Below are positions 1 to 9,881 of a stretch of DNA of 64,000 nucleotides, piece by piece. The notes below the pieces were generated by a model. That model had not been told where the DNA came from and did not search any database. It saw only the letters and a list, made by a program, of their open reading frames with translations. Location: NCBI RefSeq assembly GCF_016925675.1, contig NZ_CP070506.1:2478501-2542500 (forward strand). The letters run 5' to 3'. Origin of the DNA: Pseudomonas hygromyciniae. Its GTDB lineage: Bacteria; Pseudomonadota; Gammaproteobacteria; Pseudomonadales; Pseudomonadaceae. Numbering within the stretch: position 1 is the stretch's first letter; the number at the start of each line of letters is the position of its first letter. A program made the translations under genes and the position numbers.

Positions 1-1
1 G

Positions 2-3000
2 GACGTGACCGGCAGTGACAACAGCGCTAGCCTGCTGTTCGAGTTCGCCGCATTACGCTCCACCCCGGCCAAGCCGCTGCTTGAGATGGCGCCGGGCCCG
101 GACAGCAGTGACACGATGAGCCGGCTCGACAACTTGCTGCGCGCCGTGCAGAACACCAACTTCAATCAGATCCTACAGCGTGAAGGCCTGCCCGCCTGGG
201 TGGACACCCCTCGAAGCCGTACCCTGGAAGCAATGGGTACCGGCCTGCAGGTCTATGGCTATTACAGCGCAATCAACGCCTTGGCCCAGGCCATCAGGAC
301 CGGTGACATTCGCCAGACCCTGGCCGCCGGTGCCGAGTTGCTCGCCGAGCTGACATCCAACGCGCTGGAGTTGGCCCTGGAGCGCCTGGGCAAGCGCATG
401 CTGGAGAACGGCGGGCGCGTGTTCAAGGGGTTTTGTGCGAGCACCGTAGGCCAATTATTGCGGCGCGGCGCGGGCCTGTTTGCCCAGGTATTAACCCTGC
501 CGTTCGACATCTACAGTGCGGTGCAGTCACTCAAGGACGCGGCGAAGTCCCAGGGCAAGGAGGCGATGGACCACTACGTCAATGCCGGTTTCAGCCTGGC
601 CAGTGCGGCACTGGGCGTGGTGCTGGGGATCGCCGCGCTGGCAGGCTTCAGCTATGCCGGGCCGTTGGGGATTGCCGCAGCCGTCGTCCTGATGCTCGGG
701 GCGCAGATCTACAGCGCGGTACGCCAGGTGGATGACATTGACGACTACATCGAGCTGAGCGTGTCTGAGCGCTTGAGGGCCGGCTGGCTGTCGTTTGCAG
801 GCCGTGAGCTGGACGAGGATGTACGCAACCGCTATCTGCTGGCGAGGATGGAAAAACAGCACGCTGCCTATCTCACCGACGTGGCCGAAAAGTGGATGCG
901 CGGCGCGCTCAAGAGCACCGTACACGCGGTGGTCAATGGTCGGTTCGAGGTGCGCATGATCCCCGTGCGGCAGTGGAAGCACCGTTGGGACGAGGCGGCG
1001 GGAGAGCAGCCCTATGTGGACAGTACTGCACCGGCCATCCATGACGCTGACGATGTGTTCGATGGCTCCCACGCCGGGGTCAGCCAATTGCCCGGGGTGG
1101 TACTCGGGGCGCCGTTCACCCATGCAGCGATTCTCTGGCGCCTGGGCGGGGGCAACGACGACATTCGGGGCCTGCTGGAGATGCGCAATATCTTTCAGTT
1201 CGGTGCGGGGCACAAACGACTCACCGGAGGGATACGCGATGACCAGTTTGTGTTTGACCTGTCGCCCGATACGCTAGATGCCGTTGCCACCCCCGGTGTG
1301 GCGAGCGAACTGCACGGTGGCAGTGGCAGCGATACGTTGCATTTGAGCAACCCTCAATCGTATGCCGAGGGCATTGAGGGGTTTGCCATCGACCTGGATG
1401 CCGGCCGCGTCACCCGGCGCAAAGATGCCGGCCGCAGCGGGCTGTCGAACCAGATCAACCTGGACTCGATCGAGAACGTCGCGACCCCGGCGGGTATGGC
1501 CAGTCATGTCAAAGGTTCGGCCCAGGCCAATCTCCTGATCGCCGAAGGCAACAACGACCGGATCGAGGCGGGGGCCGGCGATGACACGATCATCGTCAAC
1601 GGCGCCGATGCCTGGGTCGACGGTGGGGCGGGCAACGACCGCTACATCATCGCCAGCAACCGAGGCACCGTCACGCTGCATGAGCAACACTGGCAGGACG
1701 ACACGTTGATCGAGCTGGGGTGGGAGCTGTCCACCATTGCCGCCTGGGTGATCCAGGACTGCGCATTGGTGATCCGCTCCTTGCGCGGCCTCGACGGCGA
1801 ATTGCCAGAGCGCCTGGTCAGGATTGAAAACCTTTACCTGTGTGAGTCTGGTGAGCGGCGCCTGGCCCGCCATAACCTGCGCCTGCTGACGGCGGACGGT
1901 TACACGCTGGAGCCGGTTCTGCCCCCGTTGTTGAGTGCGCAGGGCGATCAGCCGATCAAGGTGGCTGCCCGCTCGGCCAACCCTGCGCCGACGTTTCAGC
2001 GTGTATTGGCGGGCGGCGAATTTGTGGTGCCGTTCGGCCTGTCGACCCGCTGCTTTGTCGAGCGCGGCGCGGCCGAGAAGCGTGCGCGGGTGCGAATCCA
2101 CGGCGGCGCCACCGCCTGTACGCTGTACCTGGACTACAGCACCGAGGAACTGATCGAGGTTATGGCCGGGTATCGCGTGACCCTGCGCAGCCAGAATGCG
2201 GTCGACTCACTGACTTACAGCGATGTGACCTTGACGCTGACCTTCGCGGATGGCGGGCGGTTGGTGCTGGCCGATTTCGCCAGCGACCGCGCGGCAATGC
2301 GCACCCCTGTCGTTTCCAACATCCGCGCCGCCAGCCTGAAGCTCGACTGTGAGTTCGTGCTGGTCTTCAAGGATGGCGTGTCTTATCGAGTCCAGGCACT
2401 GCAGCAATCCTACCTGCAAGACCGTGCCCAGCCAGGCTTCAGGGCCTTCGAAGGCCGGCCGGCGTTGGTGGCGAGGGTCGGCGCCTATGGGTTTTTCCGG
2501 CCGCCGAGTGCCAAAGGCGTATGGCTGCAATCGCAGCCGCAGACCCTGCGTATCCCGGCTGAGCCCCATCGTCAGTCCTACGCCCTGGTGGGGCGCGGGT
2601 CGGTATACGCGGTGTACCCCAGCACCGGGGTGACCATTGCCTTGTCGACGCCCGGTGCCCTGGCGAAAACCTCGGATGCGTCCACATGGCTGATCAACAC
2701 CAGCGGCCTGGATGAGGTCATCGACCACAGCCAGATCAGCCTCGTCGATCACACGCTCAAGGTGGGCAGCGTGACGCTGAACCTGCCAGTGGTCACGGAC
2801 CCGCAGGTGCCATTGGAGCAATTGAGTGTGCTGACCCTCGAAGGTGATCGGTACGAGATCCGGCTCGATCTGGGCAGCGTTTTCCTGGTGCAACTGGATG
2901 CCTCGCGTTACCTGACCATTGCCGATGTCTGGCAGCAACTGCGCCTGCGGCGCCAGTACTCAACCTTGACCGCGCGCCGCTTGCGGGTGCTCGGTGTGCA

Positions 3001-3127
3001 ACTGGCGGACGGCACCGCCAGCGCCATTCATTACGACATGCTGCTCGATCGTTGGGGCGCCGACCTTGATCCCGCGCGCAACGTGACGTCGGCTGACCTG
3101 ATGCGTGTAAGCGCGTCACTTAACTAA
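2..3127 (+). CDS. C-terminal part of a large RTX/pore-domain toxin, Mcf/FitD-like (5' end outside window)
   Basis: The reading frame is open from the left edge, so only the last ~1040 residues are present; the GTG at base 5 is not taken as the start. About residues 190-250 hold a hydrophobic stretch (VVLGIAALAGFSYAGPLGIA, then IYSAVRQVDDIDDY) resembling TcdA/TcdB-type pore-forming regions of Mcf and FitD insect toxins. Further on are RTX-like glycine/aspartate nonapeptides (GGSGSDTLHL, EAGAGDDTIIV, DGGAGNDRYII), suggesting Ca2+ binding and type I secretion. The last ~400 residues are beta-rich without a clear motif. The next gene starts 18 bases downstream. The family name is inference from layout and local similarity; another RTX adhesin or toxin is possible. 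Confidence 0.6.
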   Translation, partial: DVTGSDNSASLLFEFAALRSTPAKPLLEMAPGPDSSDTMSRLDNLLRAVQNTNFNQILQREGLPAWVDTPRSRTLEAMGTGLQVYGYYSAINALAQAIRTGDIRQTLAAGAELLAELTSNALELALERLGKRMLENGGRVFKGFCASTVGQLLRRGAGLFAQVLTLPFDIYSAVQSLKDAAKSQGKEAMDHYVNAGFSLASAALGVVLGIAALAGFSYAGPLGIAAAVVLMLGAQIYSAVRQVDDIDDYIELSVSERLRAGWLSFAGRELDEDVRNRYLLARMEKQHAAYLTDVAEKWMRGALKSTVHAVVNGRFEVRMIPVRQWKHRWDEAAGEQPYVDSTAPAIHDADDVFDGSHAGVSQLPGVVLGAPFTHAAILWRLGGGNDDIRGLLEMRNIFQFGAGHKRLTGGIRDDQFVFDLSPDTLDAVATPGVASELHGGSGSDTLHLSNPQSYAEGIEGFAIDLDAGRVTRRKDAGRSGLSNQINLDSIENVATPAGMASHVKGSAQANLLIAEGNNDRIEAGAGDDTIIVNGADAWVDGGAGNDRYIIASNRGTVTLHEQHWQDDTLIELGWELSTIAAWVIQDCALVIRSLRGLDGELPERLVRIENLYLCESGERRLARHNLRLLTADGYTLEPVLPPLLSAQGDQPIKVAARSANPAPTFQRVLAGGEFVVPFGLSTRCFVERGAAEKRARVRIHGGATACTLYLDYSTEELIEVMAGYRVTLRSQNAVDSLTYSDVTLTLTFADGGRLVLADFASDRAAMRTPVVSNIRAASLKLDCEFVLVFKDGVSYRVQALQQSYLQDRAQPGFRAFEGRPALVARVGAYGFFRPPSAKGVWLQSQPQTLRIPAEPHRQSYALVGRGSVYAVYPSTGVTIALSTPGALAKTSDASTWLINTSGLDEVIDHSQISLVDHTLKVGSVTLNLPVVTDPQVPLEQLSVLTLEGDRYEIRLDLGSVFLVQLDASRYLTIADVWQQLRLRRQYSTLTARRLRVLGVQLADGTASAIHYDMLLDRWGADLDPARNVTSADLMRVSASLN

Positions 3128-3145
3128 CTCTGGAAAAGGATTTCT

Positions 3146-4901
3146 ATGCAACAGACACCTCATTCCCCCAGGCCTGGGCCATCGAGGCTGGCCGATGGGC
3201 TGGCGACTCGCGTCGAGGCGGGGATCGATGCCGGCCTGGTCAGGGACTTCGGCCCCCTGGGCCGCACGCCCCACGCCGAACATCGGGCGAGCCGCCCGCC
3301 GACGTGGGGGCTACGAAGCCTCGTTTACCGTACCGCAGATCAGTGACCTGGATGTGCCGGGCCCGATGCCGCCAATGGCCGTACTGGTCCCCGGGGCGCA
3401 GCTGTCCGCGCCGAGCGCCGATGGCGTGCTGAGCCACAACGGTCGGACCTATCTTGAGCTGGTCACCCGCGAGACGGTGCTGGCCGTTCGCGACCCGGCC
3501 ACCGGTGAGTTCCGCGAGCGCGCCCCCCATCAATTGGCCGCCACGGGGGCGCCGCTGCAGCGGGTGGCGGGCACTTCAACCTGGACGAGGAGTGGCGCTG
3601 CGACGCCTGTCCCGCAGGCGATATCGGTCCCGGTCACTGTCAGAGGGCGCCTGGACCCAGTGTGGGATCTGCAGCGGTATGACGTCAGCCAGGCGCGCGG
3701 CGTGCCGCCGTTGCCTATGCCAGGGATGCACGACTTTGTGGTGGAAGGCCAGCGTTACTACGTCGATATGCGGTTCGTCTTGAAGGCCTACAAGAGCCAG
3801 CACAGTCATATCATGCAACGCGACGCCAACGGTCGCTTGCGCAACCAGGGTTCAGTGGCCGAAGACGGCATCTTCCGGCTGGGCATGGCGCCATTGACCT
3901 ATCTGCCTATCGGTGGTGTCACCAGCCGTGTGGAGGTCGATACGGTGCGCAATAAATGGCGGCTGTACGGCAACGGGGTTGAGCCGATTTATCTGGATAC
4001 CGGCGGCCATTTGAGCTCATGGGTGCCGGAGCTTCGATTGCGCGAGATCGGCGACATTATTGCGGATGCGCGCAGGGTATTGGGCTACACCGGGGTCAGC
4101 AGCGACATGAGCCAGGGGCTGATGTCGACCATGGACAAACACACTTACCGCTATATGCAGCAATACGCGCGACAACTGATCGTATTTGACACCCGGGCCA
4201 TACGCGAGGCGTCGGTGCGGGATCGGGATCGCCTGATTGACGAGCATATCTGGCGCCATGGTTATCCCTATGATCGCCTGCGACAGGCCATCAGCGCCCA
4301 AGCCGATGGCCGGGCCTTGCCGGTGGGCATTGCGCAGTTCGACCCGTTGCAGGGCATGGCCACGGTCAGCGCGCGCGAGGGTGGTAGTTTCAATCTCCAG
4401 ATCGTCAGCCGCCACGACCAACTGCACTACCCCAGGCGTCAACGAAGTGATGCCCATCAAAGGTTATTCGAGCAGTGGAGTGCCCTGAGTATCCAAGCTA
4501 CGGCAGCGCGTGGAAAGGCCAATGAGCTGATGTACCAGCAGATGTTGGTCGACGATGGCTACCAGATTCTTTCAGGAGGCACCTACGGTGGGGGGCAGTA
4601 CGGTTTTGACCTGGTATTCACGGGGCCGACGGGGGCGGTTTATCTGCTGGAAGTCAAACATAGTCCACCGGGCAACCCGGACCGTTTGTCTCCTGTCAGT
4701 ATGGCGATGAGGGGTGGGTACTGGCAGATGGAGGACCGCTGGGTAGAAGCGGTGCTCGCCCATTCCGAGGTCGCGAGGTCACAGGCTGGGGTTGCCGTCA
4801 GACAGGCGCTGAGCAATCAACGGTTATTCAAGCTGATCGGCGCCACGACATCCAATGGCACTCAGTATTTGTTCAAGATTGATATGAGCCCGGTGCGCTG
4901 A
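3146..4901 (+). CDS. Putative toxin-associated protein with C-terminal D...ExK nuclease-like domain; frameshifted near the N-terminus
   Basis: The likely start is ATG 3146 behind GGAAAAGGA; it reads ~54 residues (MQQTPHSPRPG...) in the upstream frame. The rest lies one base over, from about 3311 to 4901. Upstream of the G5 run at 3306-3310 the second frame is Trp/Arg-rich and unlike Pseudomonas codon use. Removing one G joins the frames as PPTWGYEASFTVPQ and gives ~584 aa. Near the C-terminus GFDLVF...VYLLEVKHS fits the D-x(n)-ExK core of PD-(D/E)XK nucleases found in polymorphic toxins. No signal peptide is visible. The 18-base gap to the upstream toxin suggests co-transcription. The nuclease assignment is motif-based; the rest is unrecognised. 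Confidence 0.55.
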
Positions 4902-4937
4902 GGGGGTGTGGCTGGGGGGGGAAGAGCTGTGGTTGTT

Positions 4938-4965
4938 GTGGCTAGGGGACAAGCCCCCTAGCCAC
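4938..4965. terminator. Inverted repeat between convergent genes
   Basis: GTGGCTAGGGG (4938-4948) pairs perfectly with CCCCTAGCCAC (4955-4965) around a 6-base loop. It lies between the end of the toxin-associated gene (4901) and the end of the convergent SDR gene (4999). There is no T tract, so it is at most a bidirectional or mRNA-end-stabilising hairpin. Confidence 0.45.
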
Positions 4966-4998
4966 ATAAGCTCCACCTCGCCGCACGAGCTGCGGGTG

Positions 4999-5766
4999 TC
5001 AGGACAGGAAGCCGCCATCGACATTCAGCGACACACCTGTGGTATAGGTCGAGGCGTCGCTGGCCAGGTAGAGCACGGCGCCGGCCATTTCGCTTGGGTC
5101 GGCTACGCGTTTGAGCGGGATCTGCGCCAGGGCCATGTTGAGGATCGATTCGTTCTTGACCAGTGCCGAGGCAAATTTGGTGTCGGTCAGGCCCGGCAGC
5201 AGGGCGTTGCAGCGAATGCCGAACTGCGCACATTCCTTGGCGAAGACCTTGGTCATATTGATCACGGCGGCCTTGGTCACCGAGTAGATACCCTGGAAAT
5301 GCCCGGGAGAAATGCCGTTGATCGAAGCCACGTTGATGATGCTGCCGCCCCCGTTTTCACGCATCAGCTTGCCGGCTTCCACCGACATGAAGAAGTAGCC
5401 GCGAATGTTCACGTCGACGGTTTTCTGGAAGGCCCCCAGGTCAGTGTCCAGTACGTTGCAGAACTGTGGGTTGGTCGCGGCATTGTTGACCAGGATGTCC
5501 AGGCGCCCGAACTGCTCGCGAATCCCGGCAAACACCTGGGTGATCTGCTCCATCTCGCCGATATGGCAAGCAATGGCCGTGGCCTTGCCACCGGCGGCGA
5601 TGATCGCGTCGGCCACGTGTTGGCAGCCATCGATCTTGCGACTCGACACAATCACATGGGCGCCTTGCTGGGCCAGCAACTTGGCAATGGCCTCACCGAT
5701 GCCACGGCTGGCGCCGGAGACAAACGCGATCTTGCCGTCGAGGTCGAACAGGTGGGTCTTGGACAT
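4999..5766 (-). CDS. SDR family NAD(P)-dependent oxidoreductase
   Basis: A classical short-chain dehydrogenase/reductase of 255 aa, the usual length. The cofactor motif SGASRGIG is at residues 17-24 and NNAA at ~94-97. The catalytic set is Ser148 (INVASING), Tyr161 and Lys165 (YSVTK). It should be a cytosolic enzyme oxidising or reducing an alcohol/ketone group. It starts 16 bases after the end of the phosphotransferase gene on the same strand, and the two probably form an operon. In other pseudomonads such pairs act on hydroxyacyl substrates; the substrate here cannot be read from sequence. Family assignment is firm. Confidence 0.92.
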   Translation of the reverse strand: MSKTHLFDLDGKIAFVSGASRGIGEAIAKLLAQQGAHVIVSSRKIDGCQHVADAIIAAGGKATAIACHIGEMEQITQVFAGIREQFGRLDILVNNAATNPQFCNVLDTDLGAFQKTVDVNIRGYFFMSVEAGKLMRENGGGSIINVASINGISPGHFQGIYSVTKAAVINMTKVFAKECAQFGIRCNALLPGLTDTKFASALVKNESILNMALAQIPLKRVADPSEMAGAVLYLASDASTYTTGVSLNVDGGFLS

Positions 5767-5782
5767 GGTGGTTCCTTGTCGG

Positions 5783-6850
5783 TCAAAGGGTGGATTTGTT
5801 GATCACGTTCAGGCTCATCTGCTCCAGCAGCTTGTTCATCTGGATGAACTGCGCAAAGCGTTTGTCCTGGGTCTGGCCATGGAAGAAGCGGTAGTAGATC
5901 TGTTGCACGATGCCAGCCAGGCGAAACAGGCCGTAGGTGTAGTAGAAGTCGAAATTGTCGATCTGGATGCCTGAGCGCTCGGCGTAATAATCGACAAACT
6001 GGCGGCGGGTGAGCATGCCGGGCGCGTTGCTCGGCTGGCGGCGCATCAGTTGCACGGGCGCAGGGTCGGCGGCTTCGATCCAATAGGCGAGGCTGTTGCC
6101 CAGGTCCATCAGCGGATCGCCGAGGGTGGTCAGTTCCCAGTCCAGCACGCCGATGATCTGCATCGGATTGTTGGGGTCGAGGATCACGTTGTCGAAACGG
6201 TAGTCGTTATGCACGATGCTGGAAGTCGGGTGATCGGCCGGCATCTTGTCGTTGAGCCAGGCGCGCACGGCTTCCCATTTCGGGGCGTCGGGGGTCAGGG
6301 CTTTTTCGTAGCGATCGCTCCACCCGCTGATCTGGCGTGCCACGTAACCTTCGGGCTTGCCCAGGTCGGCCAGGCCGCAGGCGTGGTAGTCCACTTGGTG
6401 CAGTTCGACGAACTTGTCGATGAAGCTTTTACACAGGGCTTCGGTGCGCCCGGCGTCCAGACCCAGCTCCGGCGGCAGGTCCGAGCGCAGGATGATGCCC
6501 TTGACCCGCTCCATCACATAGAACTCGGCACCGATCACCGATTCGTCAGTGCAGTGCAGGTAGGCCTTGGGGCAGTAGGGGAAGCCGTCCTTGAGTTGAT
6601 TGAGGATGCGGAATTCGCGGCCCATGTCATGGGCAGACTTGGCCTTGTGGCCAAAGGGCGGGCGGCGCAGGACGAACTCCTGGCCGGGGTACTCCAACAG
6701 GTAGGTCAGGTTGGACGCGCCGCCAGGAAACTGGCTGATGGTGGCGCTGCCGCTCAAGCCAGGGATATGGGCCTTGAGGTAGGGGTCGATGAGGCTGGCA
6801 TCCAGTTCTTCGCCAGGGCGAATCTGGGTGGATTGGTCATTGAGCGCCAT
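5783..6850 (-). CDS. Phosphotransferase family protein (APH / ACAD10-like kinase)
   Basis: A 355-aa protein with the aminoglycoside-phosphotransferase kinase fold. GGASNLTYLLEY (~43-54) and VLRRPP form the nucleotide loop and its Lys-equivalent strand. The Brenner-type catalytic motif HNDYRFDN is at ~214-221 and the metal-binding DWE at ~237. The ACAD10/11 N-terminal kinase group, including LvaA of levulinate catabolism, phosphorylates hydroxyacyl-CoA intermediates, which fits the adjacent SDR gene. It is first in a two-gene minus-strand operon. It is not expected to be a true antibiotic-resistance enzyme. The specific substrate is unknown. Confidence 0.88.
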   Translation of the reverse strand: MALNDQSTQIRPGEELDASLIDPYLKAHIPGLSGSATISQFPGGASNLTYLLEYPGQEFVLRRPPFGHKAKSAHDMGREFRILNQLKDGFPYCPKAYLHCTDESVIGAEFYVMERVKGIILRSDLPPELGLDAGRTEALCKSFIDKFVELHQVDYHACGLADLGKPEGYVARQISGWSDRYEKALTPDAPKWEAVRAWLNDKMPADHPTSSIVHNDYRFDNVILDPNNPMQIIGVLDWELTTLGDPLMDLGNSLAYWIEAADPAPVQLMRRQPSNAPGMLTRRQFVDYYAERSGIQIDNFDFYYTYGLFRLAGIVQQIYYRFFHGQTQDKRFAQFIQMNKLLEQMSLNVINKSTL

Positions 6851-6979
6851 GCTTATCCCTTCTGCTTATTCTTGAGGCCTTGGACTATTGGCTAATCTAA
6901 TGCGCACAGCCGACCCGCCACAAGGCTGGCACGGCTTAATAGGTTAGCGTGTTGGATGATAATCAGCGTGCCTGATCGG

Positions 6980-7934
6980 TCACTTTTCGGGCGGCGGCAA
7001 GGCGACTGGCGTGAGTACCGGGCGCCCGGCGAAGTACTCCATCAGGTTGTCCGCCACCCGTTGCACGGTGTCATGGGCCGCTTCCGGCGACAGCCCGGCC
7101 ACGTGCGGGGTGAGCACGGTATTGTTGAGCCGCTTGAGGGCGTCGGGTACGTTGGGCTCATCGTCGAACACATCCAGCGCCGCACCGCCGATGCGCCGCA
7201 GTTCGAGGGCGCTGATCAGGTCGGCGGTGACGATCACGCTGCCACGGGCGATGTTGACCAGAAAGCCATTGGGGCCAAGGGCATCCAGGGCCTGGCGGTC
7301 GATCAGGTGGCGGGTGCCGGGGCCGCCAGGCGTGGCGATGATCAGGAAGTCCGACGTACGTGCCAACTCCACCGGCGTGGCGCAGTAGGTGTAGTCCACA
7401 TCGCTGCGGGGCTGGCGGCTGTGGTAGCTGATCTGCATGTCGAAACCCAGGGCCGCGCGCTTGGCGATCGCCATGCCCACCGCGCCGAGCCCCAGGATCC
7501 CCAGGTGCTTGCCCGAAAGTGAGGGGCGCATGACCTTCGGCCATTCACTGCGCCGTACCGCCGCGTCGGCCCGTGGAATGTCCCGTACCAACGAAAGCAA
7601 CAGCGCCATGGCGTGATCCGCCACCGACGGCGCATTGACCCCGGCCCCGTTGGTCACCACGATCCCACGATTGCTGGCGGCCTGCAGGTCAACCTGTTCG
7701 TAGCCTGCGCCGATCACGCAGATGATTTCCAGCAACGGCAGCGCGGCGATTTCCTCGGCATGCAGGCCCAGCGGGCCACGGGTCAGGACCGCCTGGATCT
7801 GCCCGCCATGGGTTTCGATTGCTTGTCTGCGTTCGGTTGGGGGTAGGGGCGAGGATGACATGCAAGTCGTTGCTTTCGATGATCGACAGGTAGTCGTTGA
7901 TGGTTTCGACCAGGACCAGAACGGTAACGGGCAT
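6980..7934 (-). pseudogene. D-2-hydroxyacid dehydrogenase (GhrB/hydroxypyruvate reductase type), frame interrupted at a G5 run
   Basis: The downstream ~290 codons show a D-isomer 2-hydroxyacid dehydrogenase: GILGLGAVGMAIAKRA (Rossmann GxGxxG), catalytic Arg in NIARGSV, Glu in DDEPNVP and His in TPHVAGL. The natural N-terminus MPVTVLVLVETINDY (ATG at 7934) lies in another frame. The two join as ILAPTPTERRQA if one base is removed from the run of five G at 7839-7843, giving 317 aa, normal for the family. An in-frame ATG at 7861 would give only 293 aa and lack the first strand. Reduction of glyoxylate/hydroxypyruvate-like acids is the family role. Pseudogene marks the broken frame; a sequencing indel is as likely. 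Confidence 0.85.
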
Positions 7935-8050
7935 GGGAGGGCTCTTCCAGAGGGCTTTGATGGAAGAGAGTATGCACATTTTAGCTGCGACGTCGGCGCC
8001 GCGAGGCAGAAAAAGCGCCGGACCAGATGCCCGGCGCTGTTTACGCAGGC

Positions 8051-8261
8051 TTAACCGATGCGCGGGGTGGGAATCAGGGTGGGGTTGGAAGGTCGTGCCC
8101 GGTACTCGGTGCCATTGAACGGAAAACTCGGCAGTTCGGGCTGCGTGGGCGCGGGGGGCGTTGTTCTGGTTGATTTGAGCCTCGATGTGTTGCGAGACGC
8201 TGTCCACCACCAGGCCGGCATTGAAGAAGGTCGAGTAAACATTGGGCAGTACTGCGGTCAT
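8051..8261 (-). CDS. Small protein of unknown function, probably frameshifted at a G6 run
   Basis: ATG 8261 follows a good ribosome site (CTGGAG, 8-base spacing). The N-terminus MTAVLPNVYSTFFNAGLVVD runs in one frame and a proline-rich C-terminus (TQPELPSFPFNGTEYRAR) in the next. Removing one base from the six G at 8153-8158 fuses them into a coherent 69-aa protein ending in PTPRIG. No family is recognised and no signal peptide or membrane segment is seen. It lies between the divergent permease gene and the 2-hydroxyacid dehydrogenase gene. Existence is supported by the ribosome site and the amphipathic N-terminus only. Confidence 0.5.
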
Positions 8262-8567
8262 GGTTTGCACTCCAGGTACAAAGGGTCAGTAGAATCCACG
8301 CGCCCGCGTTACCTCGCGGGGCGCGGGCACTGCGATGCGTCCTGTGGGTGGTGGATGCACCGCAAACGTTCCCGCCTGAATAACTCTTGCAATATAACCA
8401 CCTCGGATCAGTTGCGCCCGGCAGGTCTCGGCTGCGCTGCATTCGTCAGCTAAGTCTTTGCTTATGCAGGCGAATCCCGGACAATCGCGCCCCCTGTTAC
8501 GGTCGTGGCGCTGCCTGTCAGGTTTTTCTGACTCGCCGCGATCGTATGAAAGCGGAGAACCGAGCGG
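8262..8567. other. Intergenic region upstream of the divergent permease and small gene
   Basis: About 306 bases without a convincing gene. It must hold divergent promoters. GGAGAACCGAGCGG precedes the permease start at 8568 as a distant ribosome site. A GC-rich inverted stretch (CGCGCCCGCG... around 8300-8330) is visible. No further element is recognised. Confidence 0.4.
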
Positions 8568-9845
8568 ATGAATGATCAGGCCAATAGCGTCGATGAACGC
8601 TACGCAACGACACCTGTAACCCTCACGGGCTGGAGCCGCCAGGACACGACCTGGATGCTTGGCCTGTTCGGCACGGCGATTGGCGCCGGTACTTTGTTTC
8701 TGCCCATCAACGCAGGCCTGGGCGGCTTCTGGCCGTTGCTGATCCTCGCGCTGCTGGCGTTCCCCATGACCTACTACGCGCACCGTGGCCTGACCCGTTT
8801 TGTGTTGTCGGGGCGTGCGGGCTCGGACATCACCGAGGTGGTCGAAGAGCACTTCGGCATCAAGGCCGGTGCATTGATCACCTTGCTGTACTTCTTTGCA
8901 ATCTTCCCGATCCTGCTGATCTACAGCGTGGCGTTGACCAATACGGTGGGCAGTTTCATGTCGCACCAGTTGCACATCGAGCCACCGCCACGGGCGCTGC
9001 TGTCGTTCGTGCTGATCCTGGGCTTGCTGGCCGTGGTGCGTTGTGGCGAGCAGGTGATCGTCAAGGCCATGAGCCTGATGGTGTATCCGTTTATTGTTGC
9101 CTTGCTGTTTCTGGCGGTGTATCTGGTGCCGCACTGGAACGGCGGCATCCTCAGCACCGCCAGCACTGTGCCGGCACCGTCGGCGCTGCTGCACACGCTG
9201 TGGCTGGCGATTCCGGTGATGGTGTTCTCGTTCAACCACTCGCCGATCATCTCGGCCTTCGCCGTTGACCAGAAACGCCAGTACGGCGCCCACGCCGAAG
9301 AGCGTAGCTCGCAGATCCTGTCCCGCGCCCACCTGTTGATGGTGGCGATGGTGCTGTTCTTCGTGTTCAGCTGCGTGCTGACCTTGTCGCCAAGCCAACT
9401 GGCAGAAGCCAAGGCGCAGAACCTGTCGATCCTGTCTTACCTGGCCAACCACTTCGATAACCCGACCATCGCCTTTGCTGCGCCATTGATTGCGTTCGTG
9501 GCGATTGCCAAGTCGTTCCTGGGCCACTACATCGGCGCCAGCGAAGGCCTCAAGGGCCTGATCGTCAAGAGTGGCCGCCGCCCGGGTGCCAAGGCCCTGG
9601 ACCGCATGACAGCAGGCTTCATGCTGGTGGTGTGCTGGATCGTGGCCACCTTGAACCCAAGCATCCTGGGAATGATCGAGGCCCTGGGTGGGCCGATCAT
9701 CGCCTCGATCCTGTTCCTGATGCCGATGTACGCGATTCGCAAGGTGCCGGCCATGGCCAAATACCGTGGGCAGGCGTCCAATGTGTTTGTCACGGCGGTA
9801 GGTTTGGTGGCGATCACAGCGGTGGTGTACTCCCTGTTGAGCTAA
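8568..9845 (+). CDS. HAAAP-family amino acid permease, serine/threonine (SdaC-like)
   Basis: An integral inner-membrane transporter of 425 aa with about 11 hydrophobic segments. The first helix carries the glycine-rich FGTAIGAGTLFLPINAG (~33-49), typical of the hydroxy/aromatic amino acid permease family. Sequence around SFNHSPIISAFAVDQ and the C-terminal layout fit SdaC-type H+/serine symporters. It is a single gene, followed by the REP/MITE region. Serine or threonine as substrate is inferred from the family. Confidence 0.82.
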   Translation: MNDQANSVDERYATTPVTLTGWSRQDTTWMLGLFGTAIGAGTLFLPINAGLGGFWPLLILALLAFPMTYYAHRGLTRFVLSGRAGSDITEVVEEHFGIKAGALITLLYFFAIFPILLIYSVALTNTVGSFMSHQLHIEPPPRALLSFVLILGLLAVVRCGEQVIVKAMSLMVYPFIVALLFLAVYLVPHWNGGILSTASTVPAPSALLHTLWLAIPVMVFSFNHSPIISAFAVDQKRQYGAHAEERSSQILSRAHLLMVAMVLFFVFSCVLTLSPSQLAEAKAQNLSILSYLANHFDNPTIAFAAPLIAFVAIAKSFLGHYIGASEGLKGLIVKSGRRPGAKALDRMTAGFMLVVCWIVATLNPSILGMIEALGGPIIASILFLMPMYAIRKVPAMAKYRGQASNVFVTAVGLVAITAVVYSLLS

Positions 9846-9881
9846 GCCTCAAGGCTGTACAGCGCTAAAAGGTGGTTTTGT

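Noticed and set aside
8286..9527. 413-codon minus-strand frame opposite the permease
   Set aside because: Gln/His/Arg-rich shadow of a multi-TM protein gene; no domain or ribosome site.
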